Shown here: in pieces, positions 52,632 to 61,118 of the stretch
How positions within the stretch are numbered: position 1 is the first letter of the stretch
Layout: the number at the start of each line of letters is the position of its first letter
NCBI RefSeq assembly: GCF_009674725.1
Contig: NZ_WKKH01000001.1
Span: 124,001 to 188,000 of the forward strand
DNA from: Pedobacter petrophilus
GTDB lineage: Bacteria > Bacteroidota > Bacteroidia > Sphingobacteriales > Sphingobacteriaceae
Direction of reading: 5' to 3'
Length of the DNA: 64,000 bases
Program-made: the position numbers and the translations under genes
Notes under the pieces: generated by a model
The model's database searches: none
The model's input: only the letters and a program-made list of their open reading frames with translations
Told to the model about the DNA's origin: nothing

Positions 52632-54386
52632 TTAATCTACTTTTTTAACTGCGGTTTTCGCGGAGACACCGTTTTCGTTTATTGCTTCAATGGCGAAATA
52701 GTAAGGTTTTTGACTGTCCATCGCCTTAAACCAGTGTTCGTTGAAATCGTGAATCATGATGCAGTTATATAATTTACCGGGCGCTGTGCCGTAATATAAA
52801 TTGTAAGCGAAAGCATTATCAACAGGTTGCCATTTGATGTAGGCGCTGCGCTTATCTTTCTCTGTTCTGAGTACAATCAGGTTTTTAACTGCTGATGGTT
52901 TATCCCCATTTCCATTCCCAAAAACCCGTAAGCCGCTAATGGCAAATTTTCCGGTTGGCATGTGCAGGTTAATCATCTTGATAAATCTCGTTTTCACTGG
53001 CTTTTCCAGTTCAATATAATCGTGAGGAACATCAGTTTTGTTTTTGCTTTTATCAACCAAGATTGTCCATTTCTTCCCATCTGCTGAAGACAGAATTTGA
53101 TACTGGTGATAAATTCCGGTTTGCTTACCTAAAAATTCAGCATCCTGATCAGCATAATTAATCTGAATCGCATTCACCGTAGCTAAACTTCCGAGGTCGG
53201 TTTGAATCCACTCTCCACTGTTTCCGGTTTTTGCGCTCCAATAAGTTTTAATGCTTTCATCAACCGCATTGTTGGCATAGAAACCACCAAGTGTTGAGGA
53301 AACCGTAACGGGCTTTTTATAATTGATCAGCATCCATCCTGGTCCGGCAGGTCCGTTTTCTTTTCTTTCCGCAGGAAGATAAAGCGGGTAATCGCCAAAG
53401 GCCGTGTTGGTCCACATTACATCATCTTGATCAAAGCCAGTTGGCCAGATGCCCATTCTCCGTTCCCAGGTGTTTTTTACACAAATGATGCTGGTAGAAA
53501 TGTGCCAGTAATTTTTTGAATTATCCTGAAAGGTAGCCCCATGACCTGCACCTCTGGAAAATCCACCGCCTTTATAACTGAGCGGATCAGATTGCGGTGT
53601 AAATTGTGTATCATAAAATAAAGGTTTTGTCCCTACTACCACACCATCAGAATAGCCGCTAAATTCGGTACCGGGTGCACCATATTGAAAGTAATACTTG
53701 CCATTATGCTTGGTCATCCAGGCACCTTCTGCAAAAGGATCAAGAAAAGTATTATCCATGTATTCTCCAAAACGTTGCCAGCCATAACGCCAGCTTTCGA
53801 GTAAATACATTGGCATTCTTGTGCCTTTTGGTTTAAAAGTTTTACGGTCTAACTCTACCCCATACATGGGATAATTGTTGCTGCTGCCATTGTACATATA
53901 AAATTTGCCATCATCATCAGTAAAGAATGAAGGATCCCAGCCTCCAATTTCAAGTGAATCAACCAGCGGAAACCATTTATTGCCTTTTGGATCCGTACTT
54001 CCCCACAAGGTGAAATTTTTAGTATAAGTACTGCCGAAAACCACCATGGTATCACCTATAATACCAACCCCCGGTGCACAAAGTTCATCTTTCGTTTTAT
54101 TCCATGGGCGAAGAAATTTGCGTTCCTCGAATTTCCAGTTCAGCATATCCGGACTATGCCAGTATCCCCATTGATTAGTGCTGAACAGGTAAAAATCGCC
54201 TTTGTAGTTTACAATTACCGGATCGGCAGTTGCACGGTGTTTACCCCATTCGGTAAAAGATTCTATAGGCGTATAACCGTAATCTACATTGATGGGATTG
54301 CAGTAGGTTTTCTGTTGTGCAAATGAGCGATTTGTGCACAACAACATGAATGAAAAGAAAAATATTTTGAATAAATGCTTAGCCAT
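52632..54386 (-). CDS. Glycoside hydrolase family 43-type protein with discoidin and Fn3-like domains
   Basis: The 584-residue protein has a signal peptide (cleavage near S-F-A-Q, residue 24). Residues 30 to about 330 form a five-bladed GH43-type propeller, with RATADPVIVNYKGDFYLF, WDPSFFTDDDGKFYMYNG and FAEGAWMTKHNGKYYFQYG supplying Asp/Asp/Glu candidates. An F5/8-type C (discoidin) domain covers about 345-490 and a fibronectin-III-like part the C terminus. GH43 enzymes mostly act on arabinose, xylose or galactose linkages, so it could remove side groups. It follows a small secreted protein in the PUL. Confidence 0.88.
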   Translation of the reverse strand: MAKHLFKIFFFSFMLLCTNRSFAQQKTYCNPINVDYGYTPIESFTEWGKHRATADPVIVNYKGDFYLFSTNQWGYWHSPDMLNWKFEERKFLRPWNKTKDELCAPGVGIIGDTMVVFGSTYTKNFTLWGSTDPKGNKWFPLVDSLEIGGWDPSFFTDDDGKFYMYNGSSNNYPMYGVELDRKTFKPKGTRMPMYLLESWRYGWQRFGEYMDNTFLDPFAEGAWMTKHNGKYYFQYGAPGTEFSGYSDGVVVGTKPLFYDTQFTPQSDPLSYKGGGFSRGAGHGATFQDNSKNYWHISTSIICVKNTWERRMGIWPTGFDQDDVMWTNTAFGDYPLYLPAERKENGPAGPGWMLINYKKPVTVSSTLGGFYANNAVDESIKTYWSAKTGNSGEWIQTDLGSLATVNAIQINYADQDAEFLGKQTGIYHQYQILSSADGKKWTILVDKSKNKTDVPHDYIELEKPVKTRFIKMINLHMPTGKFAISGLRVFGNGNGDKPSAVKNLIVLRTEKDKRSAYIKWQPVDNAFAYNLYYGTAPGKLYNCIMIHDFNEHWFKAMDSQKPYYFAIEAINENGVSAKTAVKKVD

Positions 54387-54402
54387 TAGGTGTTATTTTT
54401 GA

Positions 54403-54801
54403 TTAAAAAATTTGGATTCTGGCGCAGCTTTGGCAAGCGATAGACATTCCACTTACACTTAATCTGGTAACATTCGATTGATGTTCCCAGTACACCCACA
54501 TATTATGTGCACCCCCGGTTGAAGTTAGTTTTACGGTATAGCTATCGCTACTTTCTGGTATTTGGCCAATAACGGCTCCGTCCGGGGTATTAGGCTGAAT
54601 AAAAAAGCTGTAGGAGCCACCACTGGTATTGTTTTCTAAGCTTACATATACCCCATCATTAGTTGAGTTGGTAGCGGTTACATTTATGTTGGTAAACTTA
54701 TTTTTTTTTACAAGTGGCTTATTTATCGAAATGGTTGTGAAACTGGAATTTAGTAATGTGATTCCGATGACTGCTGTTAATATTAAAATTGCTCTTTTCA
54801 T
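54403..54801 (-). CDS. Unknown small secreted protein within the PUL
   Basis: The 132-residue protein has a signal peptide (about 1-20). The mature part is Asn/Thr/Ser-rich and beta-like (INVTATNSTNDGVYVSLENN, then YTVKLTSTGGAHNMWVYWE). A C-x-x-C pair sits near the end (IACQSCARI). I do not recognise the family. It sits between GH144 (67 nt upstream) and GH43 (16 nt downstream) on the same strand, so it belongs to the locus. A surface glycan-binding protein or a non-enzymatic partner is possible, but not shown. Confidence 0.65.
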   Translation of the reverse strand: MKRAILILTAVIGITLLNSSFTTISINKPLVKKNKFTNINVTATNSTNDGVYVSLENNTSGGSYSFFIQPNTPDGAVIGQIPESSDSYTVKLTSTGGAHNMWVYWEHQSNVTRLSVSGMSIACQSCARIQIF

Positions 54802-54868
54802 GGTTCTTTAGATTTAATTTGAAATGATTAAAATATATAATGGCTAAACATTTATAAGCAACTTAAAA

Positions 54869-56227
54869 TTATTGGGTAATCTGAAAGTCTAATTTCTTCA
54901 AGCCCATTTGTACATCGGTATTGCTCATGAATAATTTCCACAATAAACCAGATCTATAATTTTCAATCATGACCACCATTGGTCCCTGATCAATCCCTAA
55001 GTATCTTTGAGGATACCAGTTGTCTGTTTCAGAAAAAGCATCATAAAAACCATATTTTCCCCAAACTTTATCTCCTAAATCTTCATAAAGATGACGGATC
55101 ACTTTCATTGATTCTTTTGGTGTGTATGGAATGGAAGAAATTGCTGCGGTAGGGGAGATGACGCCGAAATCTTCTTGTGGATTGTGTGCTGCGTATCCCT
55201 TTACTGAATAACTTGCCGTTAATCCCCAGCTATTTTCACTGTAACCTTTAAATTTTTTTGGGTTAGCCACGCAATAATCGTGGATGGCCAATGTGTGATT
55301 TACATTATTTTCCCAGTAGTTGGCGTATCGGTCTTTTAAACCCTTCGGATTTAAGCCTAAATAAGAATAATGTGCCCAGAATAAAGGACCTACACCATTT
55401 TCCTGGCCTTGATATTTCATGGTAAACGGATGGCCATAAACTTCGAAATTGGTTTTTATTGCACCGTTGTTTGCCCAACCTTCATGGTAAACTTCAGCAG
55501 GAACAGTATGGGTAGGAGACGAGGCTGCTAAAACATACATAATCAAACATTCGTTATAGCCTTTAACCGGAAAGTTCATTTCCCATTTATATTCCGGCGA
55601 CCAGTGCCAGTAGAGTACATTTTGGTTTCCATTTCTATACCAGTTAAAATCAATTCCTCTCCAAAGACTATCTGCTTTTTTAGCTAAGGCCTTTTCTGCT
55701 GTTGAACCGTTTTTATAATAGGCATCAATACAGATTAGCGCCTGTGCAACGAATGAGGTTTCCACTAAATCTCCGCCGTTATCTTTTTGTCCGAAGGGAC
55801 GAACTTTGCCTGTTTCTCCATAAATCCAGTGTGGCCATGCCCCATGAAAGCGATCAGCCCTGGCAAGAAAATCAAGAATCTTATTTAAACGGGCTAAACC
55901 ATCTTTTTTAGTTACATAACCTCTGTCAATTCCACTCAATAGTGCCATTAAACCAAAGCCGGTTGCACCAGTTGCTACAGTACTTTTATCATTTTCCGGA
56001 TAAACGTTATCCACATGAAAGCGCTCTCTTCCGGCGCCTGATGTGGGTTCTGCACCATCCCAAAAATACTGAAAGGTTTGTTTTTGAACAACATCAAGTA
56101 ACTCATCGTCAGACAAGCCTTTTTTTATGGAAAGACTGGTTGTTTGGGCTGGTTTTTCTTTTTGCGCACAAGACGAAAGAGAAATTAAAAGCAGCGTAGA
56201 AAAGAGAATGTGATTGATTTTTAACAT
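54869..56227 (-). CDS. GH144-type endo-beta-1,2-glucanase lipoprotein (glucoamylase-like family)
   Basis: I start at 56227 (MLKINHILFSTLLL), which gives a lipoprotein signal with lipobox L-S-S-C. The 452-residue protein carries the alpha/alpha-barrel family signature: QTFQYFWDGAEPTSG, ATGATGFGLMAL, PHWIYGETG, then GVGPLFWAHYSYLGLNP and ENSWGLTASY, ending DQGPMVVMIENYRSGLLW. The family (glycoamylase-like, GH144) includes a Chitinophaga endo-beta-1,2-glucanase. It would cut beta-1,2-glucan on the cell surface or in the periplasm. A stem-loop with a T run separates it from susD. Confidence 0.87.
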   Translation of the reverse strand: MLKINHILFSTLLLISLSSCAQKEKPAQTTSLSIKKGLSDDELLDVVQKQTFQYFWDGAEPTSGAGRERFHVDNVYPENDKSTVATGATGFGLMALLSGIDRGYVTKKDGLARLNKILDFLARADRFHGAWPHWIYGETGKVRPFGQKDNGGDLVETSFVAQALICIDAYYKNGSTAEKALAKKADSLWRGIDFNWYRNGNQNVLYWHWSPEYKWEMNFPVKGYNECLIMYVLAASSPTHTVPAEVYHEGWANNGAIKTNFEVYGHPFTMKYQGQENGVGPLFWAHYSYLGLNPKGLKDRYANYWENNVNHTLAIHDYCVANPKKFKGYSENSWGLTASYSVKGYAAHNPQEDFGVISPTAAISSIPYTPKESMKVIRHLYEDLGDKVWGKYGFYDAFSETDNWYPQRYLGIDQGPMVVMIENYRSGLLWKLFMSNTDVQMGLKKLDFQITQ

Positions 56228-56235
56228 AGCTAAGA

Positions 56236-56268
56236 AAAGAAAAAAGGCTGCCAGATGGACTGGCAACC
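56236..56268 (-). terminator. Attenuator-like terminator between susD and GH144
   Basis: On the minus strand a 9-bp stem with one mismatch (56246-56254 with 56260-56268, GGCTGCCAG/CTGGCAACC) is followed by T5CTTTTC. It lies 20 nt beyond the susD stop at 56288 and directly before the GH144 start. Such sites reduce enzyme expression relative to susCD. Confidence 0.75.
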
Positions 56269-56287
56269 TTTAGCAAATTTATTATTT

Positions 56288-57760
56288 TTAGTAACCAGGA
56301 TTTTGCGTAAGCAAACCTCCACTTAAATCAATTTCGGTTTGGGGAATTGGCCAAACTTCATTTTTGTTCGCTTTCCATCCCTTAGGACCGAAAACCTGAG
56401 CTGCTCTTCCTTGACGGATCACATCGAAATAACGATCATTTTCCATGGCTAATTCTACCTGTCTTTCTTTCCATATAGCATTTCTCAATGCGGTTTGGTC
56501 TGTAGTAGTAACATCTGGCAGAATTGCCGTATTGGTGCCTCTGGCCCTTCTACGCACTCTGTTTAAAGAGGTTAATGCTTGCGATGGATTTCCCAATTCA
56601 TTAGCTGCTTCCGCATTCATTAACAATACATCTGCAAATCTTAAAACCCTGAAGTTTTGTTGCGCACCTTCATTAAAGCCTGAAACTCTGGTATTGAAAG
56701 GCACATATGATTTTTGATTATAGTGTTCGTTTGGAACGGAAGTTGGAACAAGATCACCTTGTGGAGTAGTTTCGCCTCTAAATAAAATCGTTGCATCTCT
56801 TCTTGGATCACCCGTTTCAAAAGCTGAGGCCAATTCCGCTGACGGCGTATTAAACCCCCACCCCATTACACCTGCAACGCCTTGAATTTGGCTGTATTGC
56901 GAATTTGATGCATCTGCATTACTCTGTAATAATTCAGCCTGAACTTCGAAAAGTGACTCTACACTGTTTTCATTCTGTGTTCTAAATCCTTTTTCAAAAT
57001 CAGGAAATAAATCATAGCCTAAGCCCATTACCTGATTGGTAAGTGCAAGTACATCTGCCCACTTATTTTGATACATGGCAACTTTCGCCTTCATACCTAA
57101 TGCTGCGCCCTTAGTTGCTCTACCTAAATCTGCACCGCCATAAGATTGGGGCAATGCAGCAGCAGCTTCAGTCAAATCTTTTTCTATCTGAGCATAAACA
57201 GCAGATCGTTCAGCTTGTGGAATATTGTACTCGGTATTGTCTTTAGGTATATTTAATCTAAGTGGAACTCTTCCGTATGCCCTAACTAATCTAAAATAAG
57301 AATATGCACGGATGAATTTTGCTTCGGCCAGGTATCTCGCTTTTAATGATTCATCCATCGTAATGTTTGGCACATTATCCAATACCTGATTGCAAAGATT
57401 GATATTCTGATACTGACCTGTCCAGAAATCTTGCAGGGTTCCATGTGTAGATGTTACTGTAAATTGGTCATACAGGTTAAAGAAAGTTGCATCTGTAGGT
57501 GTACTACCTTTATCAGCCTCATCAGACCCTGTACTTTCAATAGCAATGGTATTAAACCCTACATTATTCCAACTGCGTAAGTTTGCATAAATTGCGTTTA
57601 CGCCTTTCAGCGCATCATCCTGGTTTTGCCAGAAAGTTACAGAAGGCTGTTGTGCCTGAGGTGGTACATTTAAAAAGTCTTTTTTACATGATGACGTAAA
57701 GAGTATCATGCCTAAAACTGCAGCGGTAACACAAGACCGTATATTTATATTTTTTTTCAT
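56288..57760 (-). CDS. susD: SusD/RagB family glycan-binding lipoprotein
   Basis: SusD-type proteins bind glycans at the outer surface and lid the SusC channel. The 490-residue protein has a lipoprotein signal ending S-S-C-K-K. It shows the N-terminal DFLNVPPQAQQPSVTFW block, the TPR-like helices with YLAEAKFIRAYSYFRLVRAYG, and the C-terminal LNRVRRRARG and WKERQVELAMENDRYFDVIRQG. It starts 11 nt after the susC stop. The nearby hydrolases suggest a beta-1,2-glucan-like ligand. Confidence 0.96.
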   Translation of the reverse strand: MKKNINIRSCVTAAVLGMILFTSSCKKDFLNVPPQAQQPSVTFWQNQDDALKGVNAIYANLRSWNNVGFNTIAIESTGSDEADKGSTPTDATFFNLYDQFTVTSTHGTLQDFWTGQYQNINLCNQVLDNVPNITMDESLKARYLAEAKFIRAYSYFRLVRAYGRVPLRLNIPKDNTEYNIPQAERSAVYAQIEKDLTEAAAALPQSYGGADLGRATKGAALGMKAKVAMYQNKWADVLALTNQVMGLGYDLFPDFEKGFRTQNENSVESLFEVQAELLQSNADASNSQYSQIQGVAGVMGWGFNTPSAELASAFETGDPRRDATILFRGETTPQGDLVPTSVPNEHYNQKSYVPFNTRVSGFNEGAQQNFRVLRFADVLLMNAEAANELGNPSQALTSLNRVRRRARGTNTAILPDVTTTDQTALRNAIWKERQVELAMENDRYFDVIRQGRAAQVFGPKGWKANKNEVWPIPQTEIDLSGGLLTQNPGY

Positions 57761-57771
57761 TTTGATCTCGA

Positions 57772-60700
57772 TTAGAAAGTTACGTTAACTCCGAAATTAT
57801 AGGTAGCAAATAATGGATAAACGTTGGTATCTATTCCCGCATTTGTTGGTGTTCCACCAACTTCAGGACTGAAACCTTTGTAACCAAAAATATTTACTGC
57901 ATTCTGCGCATTTAAGAATACCCTTAAGCGTTGCATTTTCATTTTGCTGCTGATTGCCTGAGGAAGCGTATATCCCAATTGAATATTTCTTAACCTGATA
58001 TAGTCGCCCTTTTCTACATAGAATGAATTAGGCGCATTATTTAAGCCACCAGCTAAATCGGCAGACGGATAAGAATTAGATGTTCCTGCACCTGTCCAGC
58101 GATTGTTAATGAAATCTTTTGTGAAGTTCTCGTTACCAAAACGGCTACTTAAGTTTGCATTGTAAACATCAACATCCGCAACGCCCTGAATATCTAAGGT
58201 TAGGTCAAAGCTTTTGTAAGCAAAATTGGTATTTAAACCATAAGTAAACTTAGGATTCGGATTTCCAAGTACTACTCTATCCTTTAAATCAATTACCCCA
58301 TCACCATTGATGTCAGCATATTTGAAATCACCTCTTTTGAAACCTGGCCAGGCAGCTGCTTCATCAGTTGTTTGGAAAACTCCTTCAACCTGGTAACCGA
58401 AAAACTCACCAATAGGGCGGTTGTTAACTGTTCTGGTAGAAAGGTATCCACTGGTAAGGCCTGCACCACCTTTATAGATAGGATTTGCTCCAGAGGTAAC
58501 GTTAAGAACTTTGTTATTATTGATACCTACGTTACCACTAATGGAGTAACTAAATCCGTTATCGGCTTTATCAGCCCATGTTGCTGAGAATTCAAATCCA
58601 CTGTTCTGGATATCTGCCTGATTTGCAATGATAGAGCTGTTAACAGTTCCTAAACTTCCTAGCACAGGGATATCAAAGATTGCTTGTTCCGTTTTTCTGG
58701 TATAATAATCTAACTCAACAGATAGTTTATTTTTAAAGAAGCCCATTTCTAAACCAACATCGGTACCGGCACTTCTTTCCCAGAATAAAGTTGGTGGAAC
58801 CAATGATCTAATACTGGCACCTGTATAAGGGATTCCTCCAAAGAACGCGATCAAACCAGCTGTCTGATCAACAGTTTGGGTAGACGGATTAAAAGGAACG
58901 CCAGCATTACCTACTTTACCCCAGCTACCTCTTAACTTTAAGTTGCTGAAGATTTTCTGGTCTTTCATAAATTCTTCATTACTGATTACCCAGCCAGCTC
59001 CGATAGAAGGGAAATTACCCCAAACGTTATCAGAACCAAAGAATTGAGATGCTCCATCTCTTCTGATTGAGGCATTTAATAGGTACCTATTTTTGTAACT
59101 ATAATTTGCTCTTGCAAAGTAGGAAGAGAATGTAGACAATTCACCTTTATCAATAATGCTTCTGCTTGCTGCATCGCCAAGTGCGAGATATAAATCACTT
59201 TCCGAATTAAACGGAACATTTAATGCATCAGCATTAAGGGTGTACATTTTGTTTCTTTGAGCAGTTTGTCCGACCAATAACGTCAAGCTATGATCTGCCC
59301 ACTTTTTATCGTACGTTAAAGTGTTTTCAATGATCCAGTTTCTGTTTTCAATGCGATCAATATCCAACTTACTGTTTGTATTTTGCTGGGTATTACTTAC
59401 TTTGTAAACTGGAATATATCCTCTCACTTCCTGCTGACCGAAATCGCCACCTAAACTGGTTCTGAAAGTGAAGTTTTTAAGGAATTTTAATTCTGCAAAT
59501 ACATTTCCTGTAATTTTATAATTTGTAGTTTGCTGGTTGAAGAAATCCAGGGTTGCCTGAGGATTCATGTTACTTCCGTTACCTAAATTAAAAGCATTCG
59601 GATCACCATAACTTCCATCCGCATTAAATATTGGTACTACAGGAGATGCAGCATATAAAGCCCTGAAAATTCCGTTGGCCGGATCTTTAGATTTGCTTGA
59701 AGTTGCCGTAACGTTATAGCCGATTTTTAATGGTTCAAAAACCTGAAAATCATTCGACAAGCGAGCCGTGTATCTTGTATAATTGTTGTTCTTTACAATA
59801 CCATCCTGATTTAAATAACCTAAGGAAAGATTGTAAGTAGATTTCTCGGTACCGCCGCTAATAGAAAGTTGATGGTTAGTAATTAACGCCTGTCTGAGTG
59901 CCACATCATACCAATTAGTGCCTTCGCCTAAATTCGTATTTGCAAATAATGGTGCAACAGGAGGATTTTGGAGCGCATAAGCCTCATTTACCGCTGTCGC
60001 ATATTCTGTCGCATTGGCCATTTCTACCATATTGGTTACCGTCTGAATACCGACAGTACCATTATAGTTAATTACCGCATCACCTTTTTTTCCTTTATTT
60101 GTGGTTACCAAAACCACACCATTAGCCGCTCTGATCCCGTAAATAGATTGACTTGAAGCATCTTTTAAAATACTGATGCTCGCAATATCAGCAGGATTTA
60201 AAAAGTTGATGTCATCATACCAAACGCCATCAACAACGTATAAAGGACCAGCTTTTCCATAAATGGTTCCGCTTCCTCTGATCGTGATTTGAGGTGAACC
60301 ACCAGGTGTACCTGTATTGGTAATCGAAACACCAGCAACTTTACCCTGCAATGCGCCAACCGGATTGGTTGAGATTTGTTTTGAAATATCTTCTCCTTTA
60401 ACATTGGCTACCGAACCCGTTACATCAATTTTTCTTTGCGTACCATAACCCACTACCACAACCTGCTCGAGTTGTTGTGTAGAGGATGCTAAAGCCACAT
60501 TAATTGTTGTACGATTTGCGATTGGCTGCTCTTGTGCAGTGTATCCAATAAAGTTGAATACCAAGGTCGCATCAGCAGGTGCGCTGATCGAGTAATTTCC
60601 GTCTGTATCGGTCTGCGTTCCACCTTGTGCACCTTTGATTACGATAGTTACGCCAGGCAAAGATGTTTTATCACCTCCATCAGTTACCTTACCTTTTATG

Positions 60701-60783
60701 GTAATGTTTTGCGCAAATGCTACGTTAATGGTTAGCAAGCAAAATGCAGCGAGAACAGAAATTCTTGTAAAAATTCTTTTCAT
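57772..60783 (-). CDS. susC: SusC/RagA family TonB-dependent outer-membrane transporter
   Basis: I start at 60783 (MKRIFTRISVLAAFC), giving a 1003-residue precursor with a signal peptide ending A-F-A-Q. The N-terminal carboxypeptidase-like domain (NITIKGKVTDGG, VTIVIKGAQGG) precedes the SusC plug with the TonB-box region LEQVVVVGYGTQRKIDVTG. The beta-barrel ends with an aromatic residue (VNVTF). It imports oligosaccharides with energy from TonB. susD and hydrolase genes follow in the same direction. The regulator gene is immediately upstream. Confidence 0.96.
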   Translation of the reverse strand: MKRIFTRISVLAAFCLLTINVAFAQNITIKGKVTDGGDKTSLPGVTIVIKGAQGGTQTDTDGNYSISAPADATLVFNFIGYTAQEQPIANRTTINVALASSTQQLEQVVVVGYGTQRKIDVTGSVANVKGEDISKQISTNPVGALQGKVAGVSITNTGTPGGSPQITIRGSGTIYGKAGPLYVVDGVWYDDINFLNPADIASISILKDASSQSIYGIRAANGVVLVTTNKGKKGDAVINYNGTVGIQTVTNMVEMANATEYATAVNEAYALQNPPVAPLFANTNLGEGTNWYDVALRQALITNHQLSISGGTEKSTYNLSLGYLNQDGIVKNNNYTRYTARLSNDFQVFEPLKIGYNVTATSSKSKDPANGIFRALYAASPVVPIFNADGSYGDPNAFNLGNGSNMNPQATLDFFNQQTTNYKITGNVFAELKFLKNFTFRTSLGGDFGQQEVRGYIPVYKVSNTQQNTNSKLDIDRIENRNWIIENTLTYDKKWADHSLTLLVGQTAQRNKMYTLNADALNVPFNSESDLYLALGDAASRSIIDKGELSTFSSYFARANYSYKNRYLLNASIRRDGASQFFGSDNVWGNFPSIGAGWVISNEEFMKDQKIFSNLKLRGSWGKVGNAGVPFNPSTQTVDQTAGLIAFFGGIPYTGASIRSLVPPTLFWERSAGTDVGLEMGFFKNKLSVELDYYTRKTEQAIFDIPVLGSLGTVNSSIIANQADIQNSGFEFSATWADKADNGFSYSISGNVGINNNKVLNVTSGANPIYKGGAGLTSGYLSTRTVNNRPIGEFFGYQVEGVFQTTDEAAAWPGFKRGDFKYADINGDGVIDLKDRVVLGNPNPKFTYGLNTNFAYKSFDLTLDIQGVADVDVYNANLSSRFGNENFTKDFINNRWTGAGTSNSYPSADLAGGLNNAPNSFYVEKGDYIRLRNIQLGYTLPQAISSKMKMQRLRVFLNAQNAVNIFGYKGFSPEVGGTPTNAGIDTNVYPLFATYNFGVNVTF

Positions 60784-61118
60784 GCTTTTATTAATATTTA
60801 GTTTAATTGTTAGTATAAATGTGAGGTTGTTTATTCGCTTGTGCAAGTGAATTTACCTCAACATCATTACATCACCAGAAGAAGATCGTTTCGTAGAAGC
60901 ATAGAACCAAATGCATATTCAGCCCAAAAACACAGTTTTTGGCTTTTTAACATTATTTTAACATTAGGCTAAGTGTAAAAAATACACGAAGCTTATTGTG
61001 CGATCTAATTTTAGCTGGTGAGAGGTAATGATGTAGTCGAAAAACGAGGTGTGTAGTGCTTTTGAATAGAAATTGCCATTTCACACAATCGTTCCTGGTT
61101 CATTTTGTAGGGCATAAC
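60784..61118. other. Control region upstream of susC
   Basis: The 335-nt gap holds the likely susC promoter and operator, but no strong TAnnTTTG match was found on the minus strand. A near-inverted repeat AGCCCAAAAAC...GTTTTTGGCT at 60921-60944 is the only structure I could support. Confidence 0.5.
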
